Below, in pieces: positions 9,020 to 17,471 of a stretch of DNA of 64,000 nt. Numbering within the stretch: the stretch's first letter is position 1; every line of letters begins with the position of its first letter. Where the stretch lies: contig DATLQW010000192.1 of NCBI GenBank assembly GCA_035535035.1, forward strand, positions 1 to 64,000, in the 5' to 3' direction. The translations under genes and the position numbers were made by a program. The DNA is from JASHVB01 sp035535035 (GTDB taxonomy: Bacteria > Pseudomonadota > Alphaproteobacteria > Acetobacterales > Acetobacteraceae). The notes under the pieces are model-generated. The model was not told the DNA's origin and ran no database searches. It saw nothing but the letters and a program-made list of their open reading frames with translations.

Positions 9020-9190
9020 GCCTGGAAGCGTGTCCACGTGATGGATCGTCACCTCCTGCTCCCGGTCCTCCCACAGCATGGTGCGGTGGTTGATCAGGAA
9101 CTCCACCGGGATCAGCACATCATCGAGGTAGAACGAGTCCCCCTCGGTAACGTGCCGGTCGTGATGCGGCACATTCTCGGCCGGCGCGCC
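9020..9190 (-). pseudogene. Hint_2 domain remnant
   Basis: The frame reads APAENVPHHDRHVTEGDSFYLDD, then VLIPVEFLINHRTMLW and VTIHHVDT. This matches the core of bacterial Hint_2 domains (PHRDLxVTPxHxxFLDGVLIPVxxLVNxRTI...VxYxHVE), which are abundant in Acetobacteraceae. The N-terminal splicing-block Cys/Ser region and the HDVLLAEGLPAESY tail are missing, and a stop lies directly upstream. What remains is a broken internal piece, wedged between the rsmB stop and the Ldh-family gene. Confidence 0.65.
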
Positions 9191-9191
9191 C

Positions 9192-10433
9192 TCACATACG
9201 GATCATCCGCGCGGCGAAGAAGCCGTCCATCCCGCCGAGGTCCGGCCACAGCCCCGGATGGGTGCGCAGGAAGCCTTCCGGCGTGCGCGCCTCCGGCAGG
9301 TCGGCCAGCTCCTCCGGCGTGAACGGGTCCTGGCGCAGCCCGCCGCGCGCGACAGCGGCGGCGATGCGCGGCACGCCCTCCTCCGGCTGCAACGAGCACA
9401 CCGCATAGATCAGCCGGCCGCCGGGGCGCAGCAGAGCCGCAGCGGCGCGGAGCAGTTTGTCCTGCGTCTCGGTCAGCGACTGCACGTCGCGCGGGCGCTT
9501 GATGCGCGGCACGTCGGGGTGGCGGCGGATGGTGCCGGTGGCGCTGCACGGCGCGTCCAGCAGCACCGCGTCGAACGGCGCGGGCGGCACCCAGGTCGCG
9601 GCGTCCGCCTGCACCAGCGTAGCGTGCAAACCCCAGTGGCGCAGATTGGCCGCCAGGCGCTCCAGCCGCTGGGGGTCGCGCTCGACCGCGGCGACCGCGG
9701 CGCCGGCGGCGGCGAGTTGGCCGGTCTTGCCGCCGGGCGCCGCGCAGAGATCGGCGACCTGCTCATCCGGCCGCGCCGCCAGCAGCCGGGCGGGCAGGGC
9801 GGCGGCGGCGTCCTGCACCCAGAGCAACCCCTCGCCGAAGCCGGGAATGGCGTCGGGATGGGTGCCGGGCGGAAACCGCACGGAGCCGGTCGGCAGCAGC
9901 ACGCCGCCCTCCGGCGGCGGCGTGTCGGGGCGCAGCGTCAGGTCGAGCGGGGCAGGGTGCTGATGCGCGGCGGCGATCGCCCGCGCGTCGGCGCCCCACG
10001 AACGCCACAGCCAGGCCGGGGTGTCCAGCCGAGGGCCGTCGAGTTCCGCCAGCGCCGCGGGGCCGGCGGTTGCCACGCGGCGCAGCACGGCGTTGACCAG
10101 GCCGGCGAACGGCGCGAGGCCGCGCGTCCGGGTCAGCGCCACGGCGGTGGCCACCGCGGCATGCGGCGGCGTGTCGAGCAACAGCACCCCGGCGGCGCCG
10201 AGCCGCAGCACGTGGCGCACCGGTTCCGGCGGCTGCTTGTGCAGGTAGGGTTCCAGCACCGCGTCCAGCGTGCCGATGCGACGCAGCACGGCGGCGGCGA
10301 GCCGATGCGCCGCCGAGCGGTCGCGCGACGGTGTTGTGGCAGGGATGGCGTCGAGCGCCTCCTCTAGCGGGCGGCGGCGGTCCAGCACGGCCGAGAGCAG
10401 ATCGAAGGCGGCTTCGCGGGTTGGGTCTGTCAT
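9192..10433 (-). CDS. rsmB: 16S rRNA (cytosine-967-C5)-methyltransferase RsmB-like
   Basis: A 413-aa cytosolic SAM-dependent methyltransferase. An N-terminal NusB-like RNA-binding domain (AAFDLLSAVLDRRRPLEEAL; NAVLRR) is followed by a Rossmann methyltransferase domain: ADLCAAPGGKTGQLA is the SAM motif, DAPCSATGTIRRHPD carries one conserved Cys, and YAVCSLQPEEG carries the second (catalytic) Cys. The ATG at MTDPTREAAFD was chosen over an upstream in-frame codon that would add 13 non-conserved residues. It appears monocistronic. Confidence 0.92.
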   Translation of the reverse strand: MTDPTREAAFDLLSAVLDRRRPLEEALDAIPATTPSRDRSAAHRLAAAVLRRIGTLDAVLEPYLHKQPPEPVRHVLRLGAAGVLLLDTPPHAAVATAVALTRTRGLAPFAGLVNAVLRRVATAGPAALAELDGPRLDTPAWLWRSWGADARAIAAAHQHPAPLDLTLRPDTPPPEGGVLLPTGSVRFPPGTHPDAIPGFGEGLLWVQDAAAALPARLLAARPDEQVADLCAAPGGKTGQLAAAGAAVAAVERDPQRLERLAANLRHWGLHATLVQADAATWVPPAPFDAVLLDAPCSATGTIRRHPDVPRIKRPRDVQSLTETQDKLLRAAAALLRPGGRLIYAVCSLQPEEGVPRIAAAVARGGLRQDPFTPEELADLPEARTPEGFLRTHPGLWPDLGGMDGFFAARMIRM

Positions 10434-10578
10434 GGGCGGGTGGTGTTTGGGCCGGCCCGGGCGGGTGGGCAACCTGGCATAGGTATTGTTACGGATGGAG
10501 CCGATCAGGGCACCGGCTTAAACACCCTGCACAGGCCGCCGGAGGCGCGCGGCCTAGCTTAATCCGGGAACGATACAG

Positions 10579-10830
10579 GTGACGAGCGGTACATGTCGGC
10601 CGGGCGACGGCAGCGTTGCGCCCGATGGACAGGAATATACTGGCGGGACGCCGGCGCCGGCATCGGCAACCTATGAGACCGTCAACCTGTTCGGCCGCAG
10701 GACGGGTCACTGCATCGTGGCGCGCCAGGGCGAGATCCTGCCCGCCCTGCCGCGCGGCTTCGCCTGGGTCGCGCCGAGGCCGCAAACGGCGCCGGGCGAG
10801 GCTCCGCGGCGCGGCGACCGCGGCGGCTGA
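10579..10830 (+). CDS. Hypothetical small ORF, 83 aa
   Basis: A GTG-started frame whose central part (YETVNLFGRRTGHCIVARQG, then EILPALPRGFAWVAPR) looks protein-like. The N- and C-terminal parts are low-complexity. It lies just before the long palindrome and reads toward the flagellar genes. No good ribosome-binding site and no family recognised, so it may not be a gene. Confidence 0.3.
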   Translation: MTSGTCRPGDGSVAPDGQEYTGGTPAPASATYETVNLFGRRTGHCIVARQGEILPALPRGFAWVAPRPQTAPGEAPRRGDRGG

Positions 10831-10843
10831 CGCGACGACCGCA

Positions 10844-10955
10844 GCACTTTCCGTCATCCCCGCTTCCTCCGTCATCGCCGCGAAAGCGCGGACCCATGGG
10901 CCTGGGTCCGCGCTTTCGCGGCGATGACGGAGGAAGCGGGGATGACGGAAAGTGC
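10844..10955. repeat. Perfect 53-bp inverted repeat (112-bp palindrome)
   Basis: Arms 10844-10896 and 10903-10955 are exact reverse complements around the 6-nt centre TGGGCC. Each arm contains GTCATCCCCGC, a motif that reappears as an 11-bp stem at 61168-61193, and also CCGTCATCGCCGCGAAAGCG. It lies upstream of the fliO-region genes in a 600-bp gene-poor gap. It could extrude as a cruciform or act as a bidirectional terminator; it also resembles a complete dispersed palindromic element. Confidence 0.9.
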
Positions 10956-11043
10956 AGGCATGCCCCCGCGACGAACCCTGCCGGCTTGTCCCTTGTCTCC
11001 CCCTGGAAAGGATTCGTTCATCCCGATCGGTTCTAATCGCGCG

Positions 11044-11319
11044 ATGCGAGGCCAGGAGGACACCGAGACGCCGCTCGCCACCGTGCAGGCTTGCCTGGAT
11101 CAGTTCGGCCGCACGCTGGGCATCGCCCGCAGCCTGGTGCGGGCCGGCAAGCGGGTGGACCTGACCGGTCTGGACGCCGAGATGGGCTATGTCTGCGCGC
11201 GCACGCTGGATTTGCCGCCGGACCAGGGCCGCAGCCTGCGCCCGGTACTGCTCGGGCTGCGCGCGGAACTCGACGCGTTGTCCGGCGCGCTGGCGACACG
11301 GGCGCCACCGCCCGGCTGA
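11044..11319 (+). CDS. Unknown 91-aa protein upstream of fliO
   Basis: A small, predicted cytosolic, mostly helical protein (TPLATVQACLDQFGRTLGIA; LRPVLLGLRAELDALSGAL) with no signal peptide or membrane segment. Its codon use is strongly biased, like its neighbours. It ends 34 nt before fliO, so it is probably the first gene of the fliOP cluster. I do not recognise the family; a flagellar accessory role follows from position only. An upstream in-frame start would lie inside the long palindrome, so I chose this ATG although it lacks a strong ribosome-binding site. Confidence 0.55.
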   Translation: MRGQEDTETPLATVQACLDQFGRTLGIARSLVRAGKRVDLTGLDAEMGYVCARTLDLPPDQGRSLRPVLLGLRAELDALSGALATRAPPPG

Positions 11320-11353
11320 CCACGTTCCCATCCGCCCGGCAAAAGGCCGCGCC

Positions 11354-11689
11354 ATGTACCTTGGTCTCAGTTCCCTTGGTCTCAGTTCGCTGCTTACCGC
11401 CGTTGCCGCGCTCGTCGCGGTGCTCGGGCTGGTGTGGGCAGGCGCGCGCGCCGCGCGGTTCAGCGGCCTCGCGCCACGCCGGTCCGGCGCACGCATCCTG
11501 GCGGTGCGGGACGTCATCGCGCTGGATGGCCGCCGGCGCCTGCTGGTGGTGCGCTGCGGCCCGCGCGACGTGGTGCTGCTGACCGGCGGCGGGCAGGACG
11601 TGGTGGTCGGCTGGCTGGCTCAACCGCCGTCGGCGGTCAGCGGTCGGTTGTCAGACACGGAGTTATCAGACACGGAGGCTGAGGAATGA
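11354..11689 (+). CDS. fliO: Flagellar biosynthetic protein FliO-like
   Basis: A 111-aa protein with one N-terminal membrane helix (LLTAVAALVAVLGLVWAGAR) and a short cytoplasmic beta-rich domain (ILAVRDVIALDGRRRLLVVR). This is the architecture of FliO/FliZ, which assists FliP assembly into the flagellar type III export gate. The gene start carries an in-frame tandem repeat (LGLSSLGLSS). The 3' end also holds a direct repeat (TCAGACACGGAG twice, encoding LSDTE-LSDTE). The stop overlaps the fliP start (ATGA), so the two are translationally coupled. Confidence 0.82.
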   Translation: MYLGLSSLGLSSLLTAVAALVAVLGLVWAGARAARFSGLAPRRSGARILAVRDVIALDGRRRLLVVRCGPRDVVLLTGGGQDVVVGWLAQPPSAVSGRLSDTELSDTEAEE

Positions 11690-12435
11690 ACCAACGGAGC
11701 GCGGGCTGGTGTTGGGTGTTGTTGGCGGCGGCGGCGCTGGCGCCGGTCGTGGCGCATGCGCAGTCGGTCAGCATCGATCTCGGCGCCGCGGGCCAGGCGG
11801 GCGCCACCAGCCGGATCATCCAGCTCACCGCGCTGGTCACGGTGCTGTCGCTGGCACCCAGCCTGCTGGTGATGGTCACCGCCTTCACTCGCATCATTAT
11901 CGTGCTGTCGTTGCTGCGCAGCGCACTCGCCACCCAGGGCACCCCGCCCAACATGGTGCTGATCGGGCTGGCGCTGTTCCTGACGTTCTTCGTCATGCAG
12001 CCGGTGCTGAACGATGCCTGGACGACCGGGCTGGCGCCGATGGTCGCCGGGAAGCTGGGCGAGATGCAGGGCATGCGGCTGGCGATCGCGCCGTTCCACC
12101 GCTTCATGACCGAAAACCTGCGGCCGTCGGACCTGCGGTTCTTCCTCGATCTGGCGCACCTGCCGGCCGCCGCCACGCCGGACCAGGTGCCCTGGCGCGC
12201 GCTGGTGCCGGCCTTCCTGGTGGGCGAGTTGCGCCGCGCGTTCGAGATGGGCTTCCTGCTGTTCCTGCCGTTCCTGGTGATCGACATGGTGGTGGCCAGC
12301 GTGCTGATGAGCCTCGGCATGATGATGCTGCCGCCGAGCGTGGTGTCGCTGCCGTTCAAGCTGATCTTTTTCGTCCTGGTGGACGGCTGGCGGCTGGTGG
12401 CGGGGAGCCTGGTGCAGAGTTTTGCCGGGCAATAG
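11686..12435 (+). CDS. fliP: Flagellar type III export gate protein FliP
   Basis: A 249-aa inner-membrane protein with a cleavable signal peptide (ending near AHA, residue 24). FliP hallmarks follow: LTVLSLAPSLLVMVTAFTRI, IIVLSLLRSALATQGTPPNM, LALFLTFFVMQPVL, then ELRRAFEMGFLLFLPFLVID and MSLGMMMLPP. FliP pentamers with FliQ/FliR form the export channel at the flagellar base. The other export genes are not adjacent, so the flagellar genes are split in this genome. A CCGGTT-c-AACCGG palindrome (12486-12498) lies about 50 bp downstream. Confidence 0.95.
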   Translation: MNQRSAGWCWVLLAAAALAPVVAHAQSVSIDLGAAGQAGATSRIIQLTALVTVLSLAPSLLVMVTAFTRIIIVLSLLRSALATQGTPPNMVLIGLALFLTFFVMQPVLNDAWTTGLAPMVAGKLGEMQGMRLAIAPFHRFMTENLRPSDLRFFLDLAHLPAAATPDQVPWRALVPAFLVGELRRAFEMGFLLFLPFLVIDMVVASVLMSLGMMMLPPSVVSLPFKLIFFVLVDGWRLVAGSLVQSFAGQ

Positions 12436-12576
12436 GCGACCACCGCGGGACAATCGCTGGCACGAAGGAAGGCCAGGGGCTTTGTCCGGTTCAACCGGCC
12501 ACATGGGTGACACGGCGGACCCGGCACATGGGTAACACTCCCTGAGGCGTGCGGTCTGCCGATCTGGAGGTGTTCG

Positions 12577-12850
12577 ATGCCCTGGACGGAGGTGACTGTG
12601 ATGGACAGCCGCCTGTGTTACGTGTCGCCGAGACTGCGCGGGGAGGCACATCGGGGAGCGCGCTTTGCGTGCAGCACGGGATCAGCCGGAACACCGGCCA
12701 CAAATGGCTGGCGCGCCGCAAGGAGGCGGGTGCGGCGGGCCTGGCGGACCAAAGCCGTGCCCGGGTGACCCGGGCGATGCGGATCGACCCGGAGGTTGCC
12801 GCCGCGTTGCTTGGTCAGGGCGATGCGGTGGCGGAGTTTCGCCAGTTCCG
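12577..12850 (+). pseudogene. IS481-family transposase remnant
   Basis: The frame at 12577 opens MPWTEVTVMD, the usual IS481 transposase start. Reading then shifts to another frame giving HGISRNTGHKWLARRKEAGA and AGLADQSRAR, the IS481 helix-turn-helix. The DDE catalytic core is missing. Upstream, CACATGGGTGACAC and CACATGGGTAACAC (within 12499-12538) resemble paired copies of an IS481-type end. No intact right end was found, so this is a frameshifted and truncated relic between fliP and the convergent cyanase gene. Confidence 0.7.
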
Positions 12851-13043
12851 GCTCCCAGCCGGTCGCGGCGGTGGGTTCTGGCGCGAGACGCGCCGGCGCC
12901 CCTCCGTTGTAAAGGCCCACGCCCTATCAGCCTCGATCCCCCTACTGTCACACCCGGATCAGCAGCCTGCCCATGTTCTCGCCGCGCTACAGCCGCGCGA
13001 TGGCCCCCGGCGCCAGGGGGCGAATGCCCGCATAACCAGCAGC

Positions 13044-13493
13044 TCAGTACCGCTTGTACGGCAGGAACTTGCCCGACATGGTGAGCTTCACCCGGTCGCC
13101 CTTCGGGTCCGGCTGTCGCTCCAGCGCCATGTCGAAGTCGATCGCGCTCATGATGCCGTCGCCGAACTCCTCCTGGATCAGCTCCTTCCAGGTGGTGCCA
13201 TAGACCATGACGAGCTCGTAGAAGCGGTAGATCAACGGATCGGTCGGCACGCCGGCGGGCAGCGAGCCGCGATACGGGATCGCCTGCAGCAGCGCGGTCT
13301 CCGCCGGATCCAGGCCGAACAGCTCCGCCGCCTTCGCGGCGGTTTCCGGCGTCATCGACATCTGCCCGAGGCAAGCGGCGCAAATCCAGGTGGGTGCGTG
13401 GCCCAGCCGGGCGGCGATCTCCGCCCAGGTGAGTTTCCTGTCCCGTTTGATCGCCAGTATCTTGTCGCCGAGTGCGGTCTTCGCGTCGTTCAT
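13044..13493 (-). CDS. cynS: Cyanate hydratase (cyanase)
   Basis: A 149-aa enzyme, the full normal length, converting cyanate plus bicarbonate to ammonia and CO2. An N-terminal helix-turn-helix-like domain (LTWAEIAARLGHAPTWICAA) precedes the C-terminal catalytic domain. The catalytic triad is present as Arg90 and Glu93 in YRFYELV and Ser116 in GIMSAIDF. No cynT carbonic anhydrase or cynR regulator is nearby, and the next gene upstream is an MFS transporter on the same strand, 347 bp away. Confidence 0.95.
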   Translation of the reverse strand: MNDAKTALGDKILAIKRDRKLTWAEIAARLGHAPTWICAACLGQMSMTPETAAKAAELFGLDPAETALLQAIPYRGSLPAGVPTDPLIYRFYELVMVYGTTWKELIQEEFGDGIMSAIDFDMALERQPDPKGDRVKLTMSGKFLPYKRY

Positions 13494-13840
13494 GCCGAGC
13501 TCCCCAGACGTGGCAGCGGCAGGGCACGCAAACGGCGGGCCAGCCGGCGGCTGATCCGGGGCACCTCCGCGCCGGCCGGGTCACCCACAGCGGCGGCGGA
13601 CCGGATGCCCGCGTGGAGTCCGACCCGTCCGGCCGGACGCGCCGCAGTCCCCCGATCAAGCGTGTGGGCGGCAAAGGCAAACCCGCGATACGGATTGTCC
13701 TCTCGCAGGGTACAGGCCGCGCAGCCGCGGTCAACTCGTTCATTGCCGGGTGGCGGTTTGCGGGCCGTGTCGGGGGATCGCGCCATGACATCGCGGCGGC
13801 ATCCGCGCGTCAGACCGGCACGTGGTTGGGACGCTCCGCG
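13494..13840. other. Intergenic stretch, nothing identified
   Basis: Separates the MFS gene from cynS on the minus strand. Both strands have open but non-biased frames and no recognisable motif, hairpin or ribosome-binding site apart from the cynS leader. Confidence 0.4.
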
Positions 13841-15139
13841 CTATTCTCCCGGGGACGCCGCCGACGCGGACAACCCCACCGGGCGGGAGCCTTCCAGTTT
13901 CCGTGCGAGCCAGGCCGCGGCCAGACAGGCCACTGCCAGGATCATGCACCTCGCGGTCGCATCGTGCCACACCACGGCGAGTCCGACGGCGCCGAGAGTT
14001 CCCAGCATCCCGGTGATGCCGAGAAGCGCGAAGCCCGAAGCCGCCGCTGCTCCGGCGAGGAGGCAGGGCGCCAGCACCCAGGTCAACGCGAGGATGGCAG
14101 GGGCGATGCACGCAACGATGGCCAGCGCCAGCACGGCCGCGATACCGTACGGCAGCACCGCTGCGGTTGCCAGGCAGATGCCCGCCAGCACGAAACCGGC
14201 GGCCAACGCCCGACACCACTGTGCGCGACGGTCCAGCAACAGACCCGCCGCCACCGTGCCGGCCGTGCCGATCACCGCCGCGACCACCATGATGACGGTG
14301 CCGATGACCGGCGGCACATAGCCGGCGCGCTGCATCGCCAGCGGCACCCACAGGCCCAGGCTGCCGCCCACCAGGCCGATGACGCCATGCATGATTGCCA
14401 GCTTGCGCGTCGGGGCGTCGCGCAATCCGTCGGCAAACCGGGTCGCCACCGCCGGGGACGGCACGTTTCGCCGTAGCTGGTCGAGCAACCAGTGGCGCTC
14501 GGAGGCGGGCAGCCAGCTTGCGTCAGCCGGCGTGCGCGGCAGCACCCATGCCACGTGCAGGCCGATCCACAGCGTCGGCAGCCCCTCGATGACAAACAGG
14601 AAGCGCCAGTCTGGAAGTCCGAACCATCGCCCGAGCAGCAGGATCAGGTCGGAGCCCGGGCCGCCGAGCAGAGGGACCAGGGTGGTGGCGGCGATGAGCG
14701 CGGCGATTGCCTTGGACCGATGGCGCTCCGGCATCCACGCGGCGAGATAGAATACCATGGCCGGAACCAGGCCAGCCTCGGCGGCGCCGAGCAGCAGGTG
14801 CATCGCGTAAAGCGACCGGGCATCCCAGAGCAACGCGTGGGCGAGCGCGATGGCGCCCCAGGCCAGCACGATTCCGCCGATCCAGCGGGGCGCGCCGAAC
14901 CGCAGCAGGAACCAGGCGGCGGGCAGGCCCGCGGCAAGATAGCCGAGGTCGAACAGGATGCCGGCGAAGCGGAACTGCGCGCCGGTGATGCCCAGAGCCG
15001 GGCCCATGTCGCGCGCGGCGTATTCCAGGCCAAGGCGGTTGAGCATGTGGGCCATGGCCAGCAGGCAAAGCAACGGCAACAAACGCTGCAAGAGCATTTG
15101 GGTCGTGCTTTGCTCGATGACGCTATCGTCGTAGTACAT
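13841..15139 (-). CDS. MFS transporter, anion:cation symporter-like
   Basis: A 432-aa, 12-helix major facilitator protein resembling the ACS (tartrate, phthalate, glucarate-type) family. It has a typical first-helix opening (LLPLLCLLAMAHMLNRLGLEYA), DWRFLFVIEGLPTLWIGL before the central loop, and the post-helix-6 SERHWLLDQLRRN stretch common in this family. Substrates are usually small organic anions; here unknown. The first 14 residues before MLLQRLLPLL are hydrophilic, so translation may begin at the internal Met. Confidence 0.8.
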   Translation of the reverse strand: MYYDDSVIEQSTTQMLLQRLLPLLCLLAMAHMLNRLGLEYAARDMGPALGITGAQFRFAGILFDLGYLAAGLPAAWFLLRFGAPRWIGGIVLAWGAIALAHALLWDARSLYAMHLLLGAAEAGLVPAMVFYLAAWMPERHRSKAIAALIAATTLVPLLGGPGSDLILLLGRWFGLPDWRFLFVIEGLPTLWIGLHVAWVLPRTPADASWLPASERHWLLDQLRRNVPSPAVATRFADGLRDAPTRKLAIMHGVIGLVGGSLGLWVPLAMQRAGYVPPVIGTVIMVVAAVIGTAGTVAAGLLLDRRAQWCRALAAGFVLAGICLATAAVLPYGIAAVLALAIVACIAPAILALTWVLAPCLLAGAAAASGFALLGITGMLGTLGAVGLAVVWHDATARCMILAVACLAAAWLARKLEGSRPVGLSASAASPGE

Positions 15140-15851
15140 CGGCCCGCGTTCCGTGGCAGCTTCTTGGCACAGGCGGCGGCGCGGCGCGCCTTAACAATGC
15201 GACACGTCGGGTTGGATCAACGACGATCGGTATCGGGCGCGCGGCAGCGGCCGGAACGCGGCGGCCGGCCACCCCGACAGGATGCCGGCCGGGCGGTGTC
15301 CGATACGGAGCGGCACCGGCGATTGCAACAGCCGTGGCGACACAGCAGTGGCGAGGTGCCCGTGGGTCCGAACGTCGGTCATCACTGCTCCCGTGGCGCA
15401 GTCCCGGCAATCGCTTGACCGGGAGATCACTGTCTCGGCGCGAAGGCGATGCCGGATGGCTGCGCTTCGCGTGTTGGGCGCATCCCTCCCACGCCGGCTC
15501 AGCCATTTCGGCCGCGGACCCGACGAGCTGGCTTCCGCATTCGCGTTCGGCCGCCATTGCCTCCGGACCTGGTCACGGCTCCAGCTACGGGCATGGCGGG
15601 AACGACTCAAATCAAGTCACATCGCCGCGATCGGCCCCGCCGTTATCGCTGCTTTCGTGGCGAGGACGATCAGGATGATCGTCGTCACCGCGGTTGGAGT
15701 GATGATTCCCCGACAAGCCCTTAGCACAATCCGGGCGGTGCGTGCATGCGGTGCGCGGCGCGGTTGCCAGGCGGCGCGCGCCGGACCGGCGATTCCAGGC
15801 GCGCCACGGCATGCCTGGCAAGGTGTTTCGTTACCGGATCCAGTGCCATGG
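15140..15851. other. 700-bp intergenic stretch, nothing identified
   Basis: Lies between the 5' end of the MFS gene and the 3' end of thiE, both on the minus strand. Long open frames exist on several strands but are Arg-rich shadows without domains, and no hairpin or repeat stands out. It probably contains the MFS promoter. Confidence 0.4.
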
Positions 15852-16511
15852 TCACTCGCTGCCTGGTGCTGCCGCGATCGCCGCGTTCAGCGCGCGCACG
15901 CCCGCCGCCGGTCCGTCGGGATGCTGCCACACGCATCCCACCACCGCCAGGAAATCCGCCCCGGCGCGCACCAACGGGGGACAATTCTCCGCGGTGATTC
16001 CGCCGATCGCGCAGCACGGCAGTTCCATCAGCTCCGACCACCACTGCAGGATTTCGGGATCGACGAAGCGCGTCACCGCCTTGGTGCCGGAGGGAAAGAA
16101 CGCGCCGAACGCCACATAGTCGGCGCCGTCCTCACCGGCCTGCATGGCCAGGTCGCGGCTGCCCTTGCAGGTCACCCCGAGCGTCGCCTCCGGCCCCATC
16201 AGCGCGCGGGCCTGGGGCGCCGGCATGTCCTCCTGACCGACATGGGCGCCGTCGCAGCCGGTCGCACGCACCAGGTCGGCGCGATCGTTCAGCAGGAATG
16301 CCACGTCGCGCGATTGCGTCACCGGAAGCAGCGCGTCGATCGCGCGCCGCCAGTCGTCGTCGCCCACATCCTTCAGCCGCAACTGCACCGCAGCAACGTC
16401 GCCGGCATCGAGCGCCGCCGCCAGCAGGCCGGCGAACGGTACCGGCTCCAGCTTCGGCGGGGTCACCAGATAGACGCGGCAGCCGTCCCGGCGGCCGTCC
16501 ATCCGGGCCAC
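15852..16511 (-). CDS. thiE: Thiamine phosphate synthase family protein
   Basis: A 219-aa TIM-barrel protein. ThiE joins hydroxymethylpyrimidine diphosphate to the thiazole phosphate to give thiamine phosphate. Visible features: VQLRLKD early, FLLNDRADLVRATGCDGAHV with the conserved ND and GxHxGQ-type segment (GQEDMP), ADYVAFGAFFPSGTK for phosphate binding, and AIGGITAENC. The start is GTG, or ATG three codons on. It begins 5 nt after the aldolase stop, so they are cotranscribed. No other thi genes are nearby, so a TenI-like regulator is a minor alternative. Confidence 0.85.
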   Translation of the reverse strand: MARMDGRRDGCRVYLVTPPKLEPVPFAGLLAAALDAGDVAAVQLRLKDVGDDDWRRAIDALLPVTQSRDVAFLLNDRADLVRATGCDGAHVGQEDMPAPQARALMGPEATLGVTCKGSRDLAMQAGEDGADYVAFGAFFPSGTKAVTRFVDPEILQWWSELMELPCCAIGGITAENCPPLVRAGADFLAVVGCVWQHPDGPAAGVRALNAAIAAAPGSE

Positions 16512-16516
16512 CCGGT

Positions 16517-17431
16517 TCAGGCTTTCCCGAGATAGATGTCGATGATCTTGTTCAGCATCTCCAGCGCGGCTTCCTTCGGCCGCTGGAACGTGTTGCGGCC
16601 GATGATGCTGCCGCTGCCGCCGCCGTCGCGGATGCCACGGATTTCTTCATAGACGCCGTCGATGTCCTTCGCCTCGCCGCCGGAGAACACCACGATGCGC
16701 TTGCCGGCGAAGGCGCACTGCATGATGTGCTCCACGCGCCTGGCCATGGTCGAGCCGTCGAATTTCTCGTAGCTCTTCTTCGCTGCCTCCAGGCTGATTG
16801 CCGCGGTTGGCGGCTTCACCTTGATGATGTTGGCGCCCATCAGCGCGGCGATCTGCGCGGCATAGCCGCAGATGTCGAGCGCCGTTTCGCCGGTCTTGTC
16901 GAGATTGGGGCCGCGCGGATAGCTCCACACAACGACGGCGAGCCCGCTGGCCTTCGCCTCGGCGGTGAGTTCGCGCAACTCCTCCATCTGCGGGTAGGCA
17001 TATTCGCTGCCGGGGTAGATGGTGAAGCCGACCGCAGCGCAGCCCAGGCGCAGCGCGTCCTTCACCCCGGCGGTCACCGCCTGGTCCTTGTTCGGCGCCA
17101 GCGAGTTGGCGTTGTTGCATTTCAGGATGGTCGGGATCTGGCCCGCGAAGGTGTCGGCACCCTGCGCGATCATGCCCAGTGGTGCGGCATAGGCGTTCAG
17201 CCCGGCCTCGATGGCAAGCTGGTAATGGTAGTGCGGGTCGTAGGCCGGCGGATTGGGCGCGAAACTGCGCGCCGGACCATGCTCGAAGCCCTGGTCAACC
17301 GGGAGAATGAGCACCTTGCCGGTGCCGCCCAGCTTGCCGGTGGAAAGGATGCGCGCGAGGTTGGCCTTTACGCCGGGCGGATCGCCCTCATACCAATCCA
17401 GGATTTTCTTGACCTTCTGGGTAACCCGCAT
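16517..17431 (-). CDS. fba: Class I fructose-bisphosphate aldolase (DhnA/FbaB type)
   Basis: A 304-aa glycolytic/gluconeogenic Schiff-base aldolase, cleaving fructose-1,6-bisphosphate to DHAP and glyceraldehyde-3-phosphate. Sequence signs: KVLILPVDQGFEHGPARSF near the N-terminus, GFTIYPGSEY, VVVWSYPRGPNLDK, and ANIIKVKPPT, where the Lys of IIKVK matches the Schiff-base position of archaeal-type aldolases. GSIIGRNTFQRP forms the phosphate site. The ATG has GAAAGGGACAG upstream. It is the middle gene of a three-gene minus-strand operon (unknown 144-aa gene, fba, thiE). Confidence 0.92.
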   Translation of the reverse strand: MRVTQKVKKILDWYEGDPPGVKANLARILSTGKLGGTGKVLILPVDQGFEHGPARSFAPNPPAYDPHYHYQLAIEAGLNAYAAPLGMIAQGADTFAGQIPTILKCNNANSLAPNKDQAVTAGVKDALRLGCAAVGFTIYPGSEYAYPQMEELRELTAEAKASGLAVVVWSYPRGPNLDKTGETALDICGYAAQIAALMGANIIKVKPPTAAISLEAAKKSYEKFDGSTMARRVEHIMQCAFAGKRIVVFSGGEAKDIDGVYEEIRGIRDGGGSGSIIGRNTFQRPKEAALEMLNKIIDIYLGKA

Positions 17432-17471
17432 GGCTGTCCCTTTCTCGGTTGGCTGCCGGTAAGTCTCCGTA

